Assembly: GCA_000697055.1 (NCBI GenBank)
Contig: JNDT01002254.1
Span: forward strand, 37,079-101,078
Length of the DNA stretch: 64,000 nucleotides
DNA from: Saksenaea vasiformis B4078
Taxonomy: Eukaryota > Mucoromycota > Mucoromycetes > Mucorales > Saksenaeaceae
Direction: 5' to 3'
Positions 49,155-61,680 of this stretch are shown here, piece after piece. The notes below the pieces were generated by a model, which saw nothing but the letters and a program-made list of their open reading frames with translations, did no database searches and had not been told where the DNA came from. The position numbers were made by a program, and so were the translations under genes. Each line of letters opens with the position of its first letter. Position 1 is the stretch's first letter.

Positions 49155-51450
49155 CTACAATTTAGCTTCTGCGGGCACTTCAGTGATCAAAAGATCTCTG
49201 AGATCATTTGCTGCATCCTCAAGACACTGCTTGAAGTGATGTGTTCCATTGATATACTTCTTGCCATGGACTTCAAGATCCTTCACGCTGGCAACGTTGA
49301 ACTGGAGTGCGTTGTTCTTGATCATGTAAGCAACGCCAAATCCATCATTGACAACTTGACCCCAACCATAACCATCAAAGTGTTCGGAAGAAAGCTGGGA
49401 GGTGGAGAGGTACCAGTGAGAAGAGTAAGCATAAGCGGGGTCAGTGAAGAGAGAGGGCTTGGGTTCGTTGGGCAACAGGCTGTTCTTCAGACCAAACAGA
49501 TGACGATCCACACCCTGAGCATTCACTGCATCGGCCATATAAGCTCCCTGCGATCGGATAGCTGTACGGAAAGCGGCAAGTTTTTGTTCGTTGGGAAGTG
49601 TGGGGTTCTCCATCGCCTTGACAAAGGCCACGGATTCTTCACTGACAGTACGTGATGTCTCAGTACGACCACGTTGGAATTTACGGGTTTGGCCAGATTC
49701 GTAGGTAGGACGCGAGGTACCAAACATCTTGTAGTAAGCCAACTGGATCGTCATTTGTACGAAGCCATCAGGAGAGCACTTGAACTTCTTGATCAAGTTC
49801 TTGCCGAAAGCATTGTAAGCCAACACAGTCAACTCATGCTTAGCAATCAAATCATCAAAGTTCTTCTCTGCCGACTTAACAACCTGCTCAATTTGAGCAT
49901 TGGTCTGCAACTGAAGTTGTGCTGGTTCAGGAAGATCCGAACGCACTTCAACCGATCCATGATCAATCTTATTTTTAGCAATGCTAGAAAAAAATACAAA
50001 CCAATTCATGGTTAAGCGCCATCCTGCCTTGTTTCCTCCTTTGTTTTTTCCCTCTTAGTCTTACCTGTCTGTCACAAATTCGTTCAAGCGACAAGTGGCA
50101 GTACCATCCATGCACGAGTGCTAGAAAAAAAGAAAGAAAGAAAGATCGCTGTCAGAGAAAAAAAAAAGAATCGACTGATCATCTATCTTGTGTTACCTCG
50201 CCCATAAAACCGGCCTTGCCATTTTCAAAGACAATAAATTGAAGAGGTTTGTCAAAGTAACGGTTGCGACCGTCACCATGCCAGCATGCACGCGACAGTT
50301 CATCGCGGGTGTTGGGGGTCAAATCATCCAAACAAACAACAAACGCAGCAGATTCGATCTTTTCCAACACCTTCTTATTGTTAGGATTGGCCGCCAGCAG
50401 CAAATCACGAGACTAATAATAGCATATTATTTTTAAGTTACAACGTTCAACTGTGGTTTGTGCGGTTGAACTTACCTCTGTCCATCTGTCGCGGTTCTCC
50501 GCGGTCAGAACACCCAATGGAAGGCCCTTATCAGAACCTGCGGCATTGATCACACGCAAGTACTGTTGTTCAAGTTCCTTTGTGGAAAGTTGACGACCGT
50601 TATGGACAGTGTCCACCACGTAGAACTTGTTCTTTCGAATCACGATAACGTGTGTGTTTTTCTTGGGATCAAATTGAACCTCCACATCAGAGGGCTTCGT
50701 GGGAATACGGCAATTGTTGAACATGTACTTGTAAGAGTCCATACACATAGGTTCACCCTTAGCATACTCAGGTTCTAATGTTTTCCTATAATGTGTGGCA
50801 ATGTTTAGCACACACACATATATACACACATCGTCTCTCTGTCTCTCTCCCTCTTTGGCAAAACGTACTCAACCACTTGTCTCTTAAACTCCAGTGCGGC
50901 TGTGGTAATAGCAGCGGCACGTTGAGCGGGTGCTCTGCGGAGCTTGTCGTCCTTGTAGGCAAAGAAGTAGCTGACATAGATAACCACGGGATCGCGATAA
51001 CCCATATAGGCCTGGTCGAGCCACCAGTCCTCCATCCAGTTCACGATAGAGGGATCGTTGGCACGAGCCAACAAACGCTGTTGAAGCTGCTCACCGATAC
51101 CTCCAGGAGCTTCAAACTCCTTGGCTGCTTGCTCTGTACGCTTGTAGTCCTCATCACTCAACAAAGGACGAACTGACTTGAGGTACTTTTGCAATGTCGC
51201 GTGGAGAGCGGGAACAGGAAGCTTGGGAAGATTGCTCTGGTAACGCAACATGGGACCTGGAGCATTAGGATCAACAGGTGTCTTGGGTGCAGGCTTAGTC
51301 GCCACAGCACGACGAGCAGTCTGTTACAATAAAAGATAAGCGCCCGTGAAAAAGTCTCGTATAAGAGGGTGGGGAAAAACTCACAGCTTGTTTAGCAGCG
51401 GAAAGAGACACCCTTTGCATTCTTGCAAACTGGAAAGCACGACTGGACAT
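49155..51450 (-). CDS. Carnitine O-acetyltransferase with putative dual targeting
   Basis: Carnitine acetyltransferase moves acetyl groups between CoA and carnitine so they can cross organelle membranes. Features: the N-terminal family start LRYQSNLPKLPVPALHATL, WWLDQAYMGYRDPVV, CRIPTKPSDVEVQ, the catalytic His in HSCMDGT, KKFKCSPDGFVQMTIQLAYYK (CoA/carnitine region), RTETSRTVSEESV, and GYGWGQVVNDGFGVAYMI. About six exons. The first about 25 residues (MSSRAFQFARMQRVSLSAAKQA and on into ARRAVATK) are a typical mitochondrial presequence, while the protein ends EAKL, a PTS1-type AKL tripeptide for peroxisomes. Both signals on one gene match the yeast Cat2 arrangement. Intact. Confidence 0.92.
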
Positions 51451-52946
51451 TATTGAAAAAGAAGGGGAAGAAACATGAAGCTCAGAAACACCGCACGTCT
51501 TAAATAGGTGTGAACAGTTTTTAATTTCTGTGTGTCATCAAAAGAACAATCACACGTGCGTGGCAAGGAAGACCCGTACACGTGAGCATCGACTCTTCAT
51601 TTTCCCGTCCTCCCAAGGAACAAAAAGTCGTCATTGGTTTTTTTTTCAGGCCCTCCATCCCCATCTCATCACGAACAGAAGACCATTTCCCCATGGCATG
51701 CTGTGAACGAGCGGACTTTTTCGGGGTCATCGTGGGATTTTCGTTTGTCATCGGAAAGGATTGCCAGAAGAACGAGAGTGTCTTCGGTAACCTGGCAGGT
51801 CAGTTGCGCATAGGGGGGGTTTTTTTTTTGGTATAAGTGAAGGGTTCTCGTTTGTCAGCACAAGCAAACATCCTCTGTTTACCTTCACATGTGTATAAGT
51901 CGTGGCTCAGCTTAGCTGTTGAAAAGATGGCTTGGTCGATCAGTGTTCACTATGATCGTCCTTTGATATATACCAGACTTTGACAAAGTAAAACTACAAT
52001 GGATGTCGATTGATGATGCTGTTTAACATGAAATCTGATTACGAGATCAACATTGTGATTCTAGCGAGACATGCATATAAAAGAAGTTTAGAACAATGCG
52101 TTCCAGAAAAAAGAAAAAAAGAAAAAGGTAGCAAGATGATATCACGGAAGATTCACCCGTGAACTTTACCCTTACATAAAGAATGCATCGAAGTGCAGCA
52201 CATCAATTTCGCTGACTAAACTAGAAAGGCTGTAACAGCTATTTCCCGTTGGCAATGGCATCGCACCTCTCACCACAGGAAGGATGACCATCATCATTAA
52301 CGACATGGATCTCCTTAGTTATCCTCTTCTGTACCGCATCAAGATGACTCTTGCTTATACCCTTGATGCCAGTAAGTAAGCGTAGCATAGGATAATAAAC
52401 AGGAACAGCATCTCACATCATCTGCGGGGATCGCTCGTACACAGTTCTCGTTCGTGTGTGTTTCACGTCATCTGCCCTTTCTTCGCTTAACCTATTCAGC
52501 ACGTCTGGTCGAAATGGAAGAAATCAATCCTCCGCGGCCTTTAAGAGAGATCTTCGGCAACACTATGAAAAATGATTAACGCGATGCAAAGGTGATGTGT
52601 CATGAAAAATGCACTTAAACCGTAGCACAAGCTGACATTTGAAATTCATCCCCGGTACGGCGTCCCGTCGTCATCTTCATTAGCCAAAGACGGAAAAATT
52701 GGCCAACGCAGAACAGCCTTGCTGTCACAAGTTGCTTTCTTGTAATCTCATCGAATAAGAAAAAGTGAAGGGAAGGACATCTTAACTGTACCACAGCCGC
52801 GTACACGGAAAAATGTGTACCCATCCCCAACCTTCCCCCACATTGTTCATTGGTTTCCCCACATTTCTTCATGTTACCGTCAAACGATGCCTTTTATAGA
52901 TAGGGATGAACAAGAGAAAAGAAAAAAAAAGAAAGAAAGAAGAGGA
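51451..52946. other. 1.5-kb non-coding spacer
   Basis: Region between two minus-strand genes. No supported frame. It contains the promoter of the carnitine acetyltransferase gene and the 3' flank of the tuberin gene. Confidence 0.55.
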
Positions 52947-55900
52947 TTATGTATATCTTGTAAAGTCCAACAGCGCTTCCGTGGGAAATCCTTCCCGGGT
53001 TGCCTTATTCACACTAGGTTCAGGTCGACTAGCCAACACGCGTTCTCTGATACGACGGATATGCCGTAGTCGTTGTCGCCAATGCGAGAGGTATTCATGT
53101 CTTCCACCTGTGCTTAGATTTTGAAAGACTTGGGCAAAAATATTGGCATGGAGTGCTGTTTGACGAATGAAACTAGGTAATGATTGTGCTGACACCAACT
53201 TGGGCTCTGTGATGGGTCCGAGTTCGGGCATGTCGGGTCGACGTTGCATTTCGACCTTGAAAAAGGTATTTTCGGCCCCCCAGAGAGCTTCGGAAGAGGT
53301 CATTGTCTCGGTGGATATCGAATGAGGTGAAATAACAATGTTAATGAAGTTGAATTGTCCCGGCAATGTGTCAAATGTGTATTTTTCGCCTGAATCATTG
53401 TACACAATCGACACATAATCATTGCCAATATGTCGTTTTTTAGCGCTGCACTGCGGATCACGCTCCAGATTTGTCGGCATCATCGTTGCCACGTGGAATA
53501 CCATCTCGGTTACATCATCCTTCCAAAAGTAGGCATAGCGTCCATCAATGTCCATTTCACGGTCAAGTCCACCCGTATTGCCGGTAAGTCCACGAAGTCG
53601 CTGGATGGTCCCCAACCCATTGAGAAACTTGACATATTCAGGCGACCCATGTGCGTTCGCAAGAATCTCAATCTCGTTGCGCTGTCCCTTGCCTACATAC
53701 AGCACACCAATTTTGTGGAAATCGACCACAGGAATAAGATCCAAATTCGAAATCGTACGCGCTGTAGTAGGTTCATCCGGCAAAGGAGGTGTCACTTCGA
53801 TGACACGACTCAAATCAGGATAATTGTGTAACTGGAGATAGAGAAATCCAGGATCGAGGGATTGCTCCATTTTTCGAAGATGGCTCACAGGTTGTGTAGA
53901 TGATGGTGGTGCAGGATCAGACAGAATCTCATGGATAGTACCCTGAAGACGTTCTTCCGAAGATGTCGGTTGTGGTGGACTTGTTGGCATCTCGTCATCG
54001 CCTATTCGCGTCACCGATCCTTTTTGAGAAAGCGAAGGTCTTGCTGATGGGCTCGTCGTCGTCGTTGGCTCCGTTGCATCAGGTTCTGTTCCATCCGACC
54101 GAGTCTCCGACGCTCGCCGTCGTTGACCAGCTGTTATCTCACCAGAAGTTTCTGGTTCGTCTGCTTCCTCGTCTTCAAAAGAAATACCCAGCGCCGCACC
54201 TTCTGCACTACTACCTTTCCGTTCTTGCTGTCGTAACATGCGTGAAGCCAACAAGTCCGGCTGGTATTGCATCATCAACAAGGCAGGTAACGTTTTGTAA
54301 TCAATACTGTCCGACTTGATCTTATTTTCGATATTACACATCATCGACACAGTGCCTGAAGGTCGTCGTATCGTCATCTCCACCCATCCCAAAGCCTTGG
54401 CCGTTTTCAAAGTCAAGAGCGTGTGGCCATAGACCCATGTGCGTGTACTCTGCTTCGTGCCTCCATCGTTCGCTCCCTCTCCCATCAGAATCTTGGACAC
54501 CATGGATTTCTCCGGTGACAGGCTGACATCAGCAAAACTGAAACGTGAAAGCATATCAATACATGTGTACGTCAGTTCATCGATGGGTCGTCCTATCGGA
54601 TTGCCGCCCAAAAGTCTTTGAATAATAAAAGGAACATGCTTTCTTCGTTCTCGTAAAGGAACAGCGGTGAACCACACGGTGATAACAAGATAAGCCATGG
54701 TGAGAACGTACTGAGCAAGGGCACTTTGATGAACCTGTTGATGATTTGGTTGCTGCTGCTGTTGTTGCTGTGATGATGATGATGATGATGCTTGCTGTTG
54801 TTGGTGTTGAAGTGCTGCAGTGCCTCCGGATGGCATGGGCGAGCCCAATGCGGGCGAACTACCCGCTCCTGGGGTTGATCCTGGTGATTGCATTTGCGTT
54901 GTAGAATGGGAGTACTGTAGATAATTCAGTGCAATAGCAAATACAGGTTTGTACATGTCTCCAGTAAAGTTGGAATACAGATCTGGTAATCGTGCAAGGC
55001 CAGAAAGAAATTCGAGGATATGGACGGACACACTACTTACAGAAATGATCTGAGACATCCGCTGAAGAATTTCGTTCAACATTTTGGCCACAGAGAGGGG
55101 AAGTTCGTGGCAACACACCGTCAATGCATTGATGCAAGGCTTCGTAGCAGCTGTGACCTGGGTAATACCAATATAAAAAGTGTAAACAATCTCGTCCTGG
55201 TATTGCTTCTTAAAATGACGTCGGTACGAGATGAGCACCGTCAACAAATGATAAGCATGGATATAAAGATCATTCCGCTTGATCGTCGACGGAAGATTTG
55301 TAACGTTTTCCAGAAACTTTCGTGTACTGATCCAACGGACAATTTCCCTTCGAAGTTCTTTGATCTGCGTCGAAGCTCCACAGAATAGATGCTTGTTCCG
55401 TAGCTGCTGTGGTAACCGTTTGAGTACAAACAGCACAACGTCCCAGTTAGGCGCAGAGGATATCACCGAGATATAGGTCTTGAGAGCATTATCCAAGGAC
55501 AGTACGGTAGTCGTCGTCTTCATCTTTTTTTCAGCATCCTCCTCCTGTACATCTTTTCCAGTGTAAGAGAGAATGGTTGAACATGGGATCATAAGGCTTT
55601 CTCCTGGCTTTGAACCACCTGTGTGCATTGGATCAGGTGCAAACGGGTTAGCTTTCTGCTGTTCCAATTTTTGCTGTCGTTTCGTTTGCTGCATAACCCG
55701 AATGGGAGCCATGATCTTTTCTTCGTCCACGATCTCTTTCGAAGGAAAGCGTGAGTTAGATCTGCTACAAGAACATGAACTAGGTCCTACCATCGCAAAT
55801 AACATAGATGTTGTGATTCGGAGGACAACGTATTCGAAGCAATAGATCCAATGCCACAATCTTGGGTCCACCATAAGGACAAAAAAGATCCTGTTGGGAA

Positions 55901-58044
55901 CCCGCAATTTCCGTGATGACCTGGTATACCTTGCCACATAGGGTAGCTTTATTTCCTGCAACCAGTTCCTCAAAAAGTTCCACCATACCACATGTAGCAA
56001 AGATGCCTTCACAGTATTTGCCTAAACCCTGTTGATGTTGATGTTGATGTTGATGTTGATGTTGTTGTTGTTGTTGTCTTTGTAGTAAATTCGATTGACT
56101 CTGTATTCGTCGGATTGCTGCGTTATCATCCTTTGCTGATGCGGCGGATTCATCCTGCTCCTCCACATATGTACCAGAAGGGATGCATTTGCATTCTGTA
56201 CACGTTTTCAAACGTTCCAAGAGCCTATCAAAGTTCTCTTCATCTAGACAATCACATAACGAGGCCACCATCAGATCGATAGATTTTTGTCGGACATCGT
56301 GACTTTTTTCTTTAGCAACACCTTCCATCATGGGCAGTACAATTTGTTTATACATATCCTCCGAATAGAAATCTTTCACGGTCCTGCAGACATCCGCGAC
56401 AATTGAGAGGACACGAAGTCGGACGGAGGGTGGGACTTCCGTTGGTGTGAAAAATGTCTTCGTCAACTCGAGCAAAAGGCCTATCCAGTTTTCAGCCGAG
56501 GGTAAAAAGAGATGTTCGGTCTCGTAGTAATCCAAGAGCGTGGATGCCATCGTTTCCGAGACGTAACTCCGTAGCGCATAGAGAACGTTGATAAAACGGG
56601 GCACGGGACCTGTGTACGTCTTGGCTGCATATTTTTTGTAGATACAAGAGAGGAACCGCACAAACTGATGGACTACACTGGTGGATGTTTTGTCCTGATC
56701 TATGTCCTGGTTTGGAAGTCGTAGAAGCACTTGTATCGAAGATTCATCCATGATCCCAAGAACATGATTTGTGCATACGTCGCAGATATCCCAAATGGCA
56801 TCCCAGTCCATCAACAGAATCGTATTTTCGGGATTTTCGACGAGAAGAGTCAAGCTTCTCAGGACGCTGGCATTGACGGTATTATTATGCTGAAGTGCGC
56901 ATCGCCGCAGATACATCAGTAGAACGGTGTCAGAAACTATATAGACGTCAACGCCTGTTCTGCTTTTCTGACCCCACGCGGTCTCGCTCAGCAGTAAGAT
57001 AGCACCGTTGATCAAGATTTCTTCCTCGTTGGATGCATCTCCTAAAGGTTCTTCCAGGAACTTGCAAAGTGTCAGGATAGCGCTGTGAGCACAGTGCGAT
57101 AGTAGGAGGTTGGTGAAGATAGGCCAAAGCGAGGCTGCTTTGCTGGGTATCAAATCGTCAGGTAGCATCACTGCTGCGCAAAGGATTTCCAAAAATGGTT
57201 TTAAAGCATCAAACGGGACAAAGCGATAACGAATCACGACGTCGGCAAAGGCGAGGCAGGCTTGAATATCGCCTGGATGATTCGTAGAGAAAAATGCACG
57301 CCGCGTTGCAGATATCATCTCTGTTACTTCCGATTCTTCGAACATGGCAAAATTGAATTTTCCCAAACAAGTGAGTAAATGAAGCTGCTCACTCAAATGG
57401 GGGATGGCTGCACCGGGAGTTGAAGTGGTTGCAGATGATCTTCGCGTATCCGTGGGGGAATCGGTAGCAGTACAGGGGATCGAGGAAAAGACGACGCGTT
57501 TCTGTGATCCACGTGGTAAGGTCATGTCCATCCACGTTATCAGTAGTTTGACAATGTTTTTCTCGAAGCCCGAAATATCCCGGCCACCTTTGCAGAGTGC
57601 AAAGAGCACATTATACATGTCATTGAAATCTTCCCAGTTGTTGTGTGTTTTGAGGGAATTGTAGAATGTCACTCTTGCCATGCCGAGTTCATCATACTGT
57701 CCACTTATGCAAGCTAGCATAAATTCAAATACTTTGTGGCGGGCATCGCGAGGCATGGTTGGTTCCAATATGTCTTGCACGGTAAAAAAGACATTGTCCA
57801 AGTGCATAAACTTATAGGTCTTGCACAACTCGGAAAAGACTCGAAGATGTTTGCAACGAGGACCTAACGGTTGTGAACTCGCTAAAAGAGGTAGAATAGG
57901 TCGAGCATCAAGTGGTGCTGAAAAATCGGCATTGCTGAGATTAAGACACGATTCGACAGAAATGGAGGATGCGCGAGTTCTAAGTATATTGCTAAGCCAA
58001 CGATTCGACGTAGAAGGAAGTTGCTTTTGCGTATTGCTTGACAT
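52947..58044 (-). CDS. Tuberin (TSC2) homologue, Rheb GAP
   Basis: Two large exons (58044-55791 and 55735-52947; a 55-nt GT-AG intron joins ICD to EIVDEEKIM) give 1680 aa, close to animal and fission-yeast tuberin. The N-terminal two thirds are HEAT-like with tuberin segments (NNWEDFNDMYNVLFALCKGG; AYHLLTVLISYRRHFKKQ; LEFLSGLARLPDLYSNFTG). The C-terminal Rap/Rheb-GAP domain includes FLNGLGTIQRLRGLTGNTGGLD and the catalytic Asn-thumb segment HIGNDYVSIVYNDSG (about residue 1522). With TSC1, tuberin turns off Rheb and so restrains TORC1. Low-complexity Gln/His and Gln runs (56030-56080; 54750-54800) and a Ser/Thr/Pro-rich region before the GAP domain are likely disordered and phospho-regulated. 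Single-letter homology is strong; the start ATG precedes a Ser/Gln-rich tip. Confidence 0.93.
56030..56080 (-). repeat. Gln/His codon repeat in the tuberin gene
   Basis: Tandem CAACATCAACATCAACAT-type units (six-base CAACAT repeats, then CAA) encode alternating His/Gln then poly-Gln. In-frame length variation would not break the gene. Confidence 0.85.
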
Positions 58045-58763
58045 TAGAAGCAGCAGCGAGCAACTGACGTTATAAGGCTTTTTTTCTTTTCTTTTTCCTG
58101 ATCGAAAAGAAATGAAGAAAAAAAAAAAGAAGAAGAGACAAGAGAGAGGGAGAGAGGGAGAGACAGAGAGAGAGGGCGAATGATAGGAAGTCCGTGACTG
58201 GTGAACATTTGAAGAAATCGGATGATATGAATCTCACAGTTTTATTCGGTCTTTCAATGCAGCGATAGTAGAAGACGAGAAATTGAAGACTATTTTTTGT
58301 AAAAATACGTTACTCTAAGAAGGTACTGATGATAAAAAGATATACTTATATTGAAAGCGAATAAAAAGAGGAATATTTTGATGTAAAAATGAACAAAAAA
58401 TAATTTTGAATTTTGTTGGTCAAACGTTTGCAAACGCACCCGAAAATAGGCAAAAACCAAAGGGTTAACCTTGGAAAATCACCATTTTCACTTCACTTTT
58501 GACAAAGAAAATTTTTTTTCATCAAAAGTCTACTACTATATAAAGTGAAACGAGTATAGTATGAATATGTTATTATTTGTTCACTCATGTAAGTACTTCT
58601 GGAGAGAAACGCGAAACAATGATCTTTCGATGGGTATTGGCTGGGGGGCATCTTGTACCTTTCATATCGGGACGAAGTTCATCTCTTTGATTTTTAGATT
58701 TTTGCGGAAGACGTATGAAATAAAAAAGAACAAACAAAAATAATCATCACATATTAACATATT
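58045..58763. other. Tuberin promoter and boundary to the mobile-element region
   Basis: Contains a GAGA/GAGAGGGAGAG purine tract (about 58136-58177) about 100-130 bp upstream of the tuberin ATG, then increasingly AT-rich DNA. No gene. Confidence 0.55.
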
Positions 58764-60990
58764 ATGTCAATCCTCGTTATTCAAAGATATCAACCTATCC
58801 CTGATTCGCAAGAAGTTCACGTTACTAATTACAGGGACATTATTCAGAAGTCTGCTCAGCTACATGGAGTTTATTGGATCCTTTATTATAGCAGCGCTAC
58901 AAAATATCGCGTTACTGACACGGAGGAGCGAACATCACGACGTGAAAAACGTTCGTTGCATCTCTGGAAATTAGTCTACATGTGCCATAGGGTGCCCTCG
59001 TTCTGGAAGCAAGATAATCCGGCATGATCGTTCTCTTGGTGACAAGACGAGTAAAATGCACCCAGTGCAAAAGGAAAAAAAGATAATTGGCTGTACTGCG
59101 CGCCTGATAGTTATTTGCGATTGCCAGTCCGGAGAAGTCGTCACCACTAAGCATGATGAGGTGCATTCTCACGCTGCCGGATCGCTAAAGGATGTGCGAG
59201 ATGGTGCAAGTCTCCTATACTCGACAATTACATGATTTACCGCCAAATTGATATATAGGAAAATCTTTTCTTGAAGTGTTAAGAGGCATCCAGCAATGCA
59301 ATTTGTACTTTCTGACTTTTGCTCTGCATTCAAGCCAGAATACCCTTGATGGCATGCAGAGATGTATCACCAAGTCTCTCTTTTAATTTTTCTTATTATT
59401 GCGAGTGATACACTGTCCAAAAAATTTGGTAGATTCTCTTTCAGCTCTCTAAATGGATAGTTGCACTGTCCTTTAGCTACTTGTCTTCTTGCATTAACTC
59501 TTATTATAGCTGCAAAGTAAGTTGATATATGGTGATGGTAAGTAGATAATCCTGAAATTGTTCGGTACAATATTTATCCATATACCTTCAAACTGCCAAT
59601 TTTTTCCTCTTCTTAAGAGAACTGATCAACTTTGACAGACTATTTATCAAAATTTTATGTAGCCATCAACTCAAAAAAAATAGATAGAACTATTTTTCAT
59701 CATGCTATAATTGAATCTATCTATTGGTAGTTATGTTAAAATGCGTTTATCAAGAGAAATAGCAGCTCAAAGTTGGGGTAAAAAATTGTCGAGTATAGGT
59801 GACTTGCACCATATCTGTCGTTGTCAGATTCCTTGAAAGATGCCATCCTTAGTAGACTTGAACAAGGCTATAGCCAGCGTGATATCTGCGTTGCGCTGCA
59901 AAAGAGGTTCGCGCATTTCGCAGCTACAAAGGAAGATGAGCAACTATCTTTGATTTAGCACCGGGATCAAGCTTTGCACTCTGTGGATATATACAATACG
60001 TATAGAAACGCGCAAAAAAACACCTTCAAGAAAAGCCAGAATGAGGTAGAATCGGTGAAGCTATGGCTAGCAAGTCTTGAGATAAAAGGATGCAGTGTAT
60101 TCTCTACAATCGATCAGTATAGTTTTGCCTTTTGTTCGTCATGGCAAAGAGCCATTCTTGCTGAATCAACGTCCTTTTGCCTCGATGCTACGCACAACAC
60201 CACGATAATCATCGATGGTATTCTTTATACTCTCGTAGTTCACCACAGAGTAACAGGAAATGGGTGTGCCTGTCGCCTATTTCTTTACTAGGGATCAGTG
60301 ACTGACATTCCTCAAGGATCATTGCGGCCTTGTATCGCCCACAAAGATTACTATTGATTACAGCATCGCCGAATACACCGCTATCTCCGTCATATTCCCA
60401 AACGCCACCATCCAGCTGTGTTTGTTCCATGTGGCTCGTGCATGGATGGATCAGATCCGCAAACGAGTGCAAGTAGGTAGTGCGACCCAGAATCCACAAA
60501 CGCACTAACAGATGATCGCGTCTTTGGAGTCATTAATGTACGAAAGGGATCCTTTGGGTGCCATGAAAAAAAAAGTTTGTTGCAGACAACCAGCAGCATA
60601 CATCATTCCTGCAATGCTTTGACGAACAGTGGCTAGTCAACGACAAAATCAAGCACTGGTGTGGAGCTTTCCAACCACAGGTCTTTACCGATATGAAAAC
60701 CAACAACTACATGGGAAGCTGGCATAACGAGCTCAAGACAACCTACCTTGAAAGAAACCGGAATAGAAGAGTGGATCGATTGATCTATACCTTGGCAAAC
60801 GATGCAGAGTTCGACTTCCAAATGACCACGGTACGAGAAAGCGCAAATATCGGAAGGATGGGGCCTGCTGAAAGACAGAGACGAAAGAATAGACGAGTTT
60901 TCACTCGTGATTCGCATGATCACGTATATATTTTTAGCATGAAAAGGATAGAGCGCATTTACACTTCGTTTTACAAAGTTTTTATCACAT
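58764..60990 (+). mobile_element. Degenerate MULE-type transposon (transposase relic)
   Basis: Pieces of a Mutator-like transposase are spread over three frames. At 59085-59200 a zinc-finger-like KIIGCTARLIVICDCQSGEV followed by TKHDEVHSHAAGSLKDVR resembles the N-terminal FLYWCH/GCM-like DNA-binding region. At 59974-60291 a frame carries the first catalytic Asp region (FCLDATHNTTIIIDG). At 60310-60470 there are KITIDYSIAEYTAI and CLFHVARAWMDQI (second Asp and CxxH). At 60693-60910 NNYMGSWHNELKTTYLERNRNRR ends the core. In-frame stops and frame changes separate the parts, so the element is broken. Terminal inverted repeats were not found by eye. An unrelated AT-rich block lies in the middle (59220-59740). 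Confidence 0.7.
59367..59570 (-). pseudogene. Possible nested transposase fragment
   Basis: A minus-strand frame inside the MULE relic encodes VNARRQVAKGQCNYPFRELK followed by LPNFLDSVSLAIIRKIKRETW. The helical end with a Phe-x-Arg/Ile-Arg-Lys...Trp pattern resembles the C-terminal tail of DDE transposases seen in mucoralean genomes. I cannot name the superfamily. Opposite strand and location in the block that splits the MULE frame suggest a later insertion. Confidence 0.3.
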
Positions 60991-61680
60991 CATAGAGACC
61001 CGACTGTGGCGAAGTCTACCTGCGTTCCAAGCATTGCTACATTGCACAGCCGCTTATTATCTTCCAATATGGAAGACAGTTCTGCGTCTACAAACTTGCT
61101 TCTTCCAGGTATTTCCTCTAAACAAAAGGAATAGTTTTTTTTGGGACACGACAACACAGTCCACAGAGACCAGTTTCTGGCAGGAATTATTTGTGTGTGA
61201 TTAGCTGTAAGAACACCTTCCCGATCCGATGGACAAAGAACCGAAGCCAATCGTACGCGGACTAATATGCAGCGATCAAACATTGACCAATAGGCTTTAA
61301 ACAGTACGAAGATTTATATGTTTTGTGGCCAGACTGCATGTAGAATTAATAATAAAACTGGAACTACTGCTGAAGTCATATGGTAGGCGTAAGGTTGGTG
61401 AATCCTGATATATTGATTTATCATTGAGCTTAAAGGCGAAAAATTACGTCGACTGATCAGATTACAACACAATGAATGCCAAGTGTGACACAAGTTTGCT
61501 GCAGTTCACAACAATGAAAACTGGCAATAAATAAACTCATTTTTTGGCAACACCGTTTGATCTCCACCGTTTTCATTTCCCTCACCTGCTGCTTTACGCT
61601 GCCGTCAACCCCTGGAACCCCTTACTGAGGAAGGCCCGCCAAGGCAACGGCAACGACAACGCTATCGCCAATCACTTCTA
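60991..61680. other. Spacer between MULE relic and Fanzor-like gene
   Basis: No supported gene; a minus-strand frame (61283-60990) has no recognised motif. It likely contains transposon end sequences or the promoter of the following gene. Confidence 0.45.

Noticed and set aside
53430..54319. Plus-strand frames within the tuberin gene
   Set aside because: They are antisense shadows of the conserved GAP domain coding sequence.
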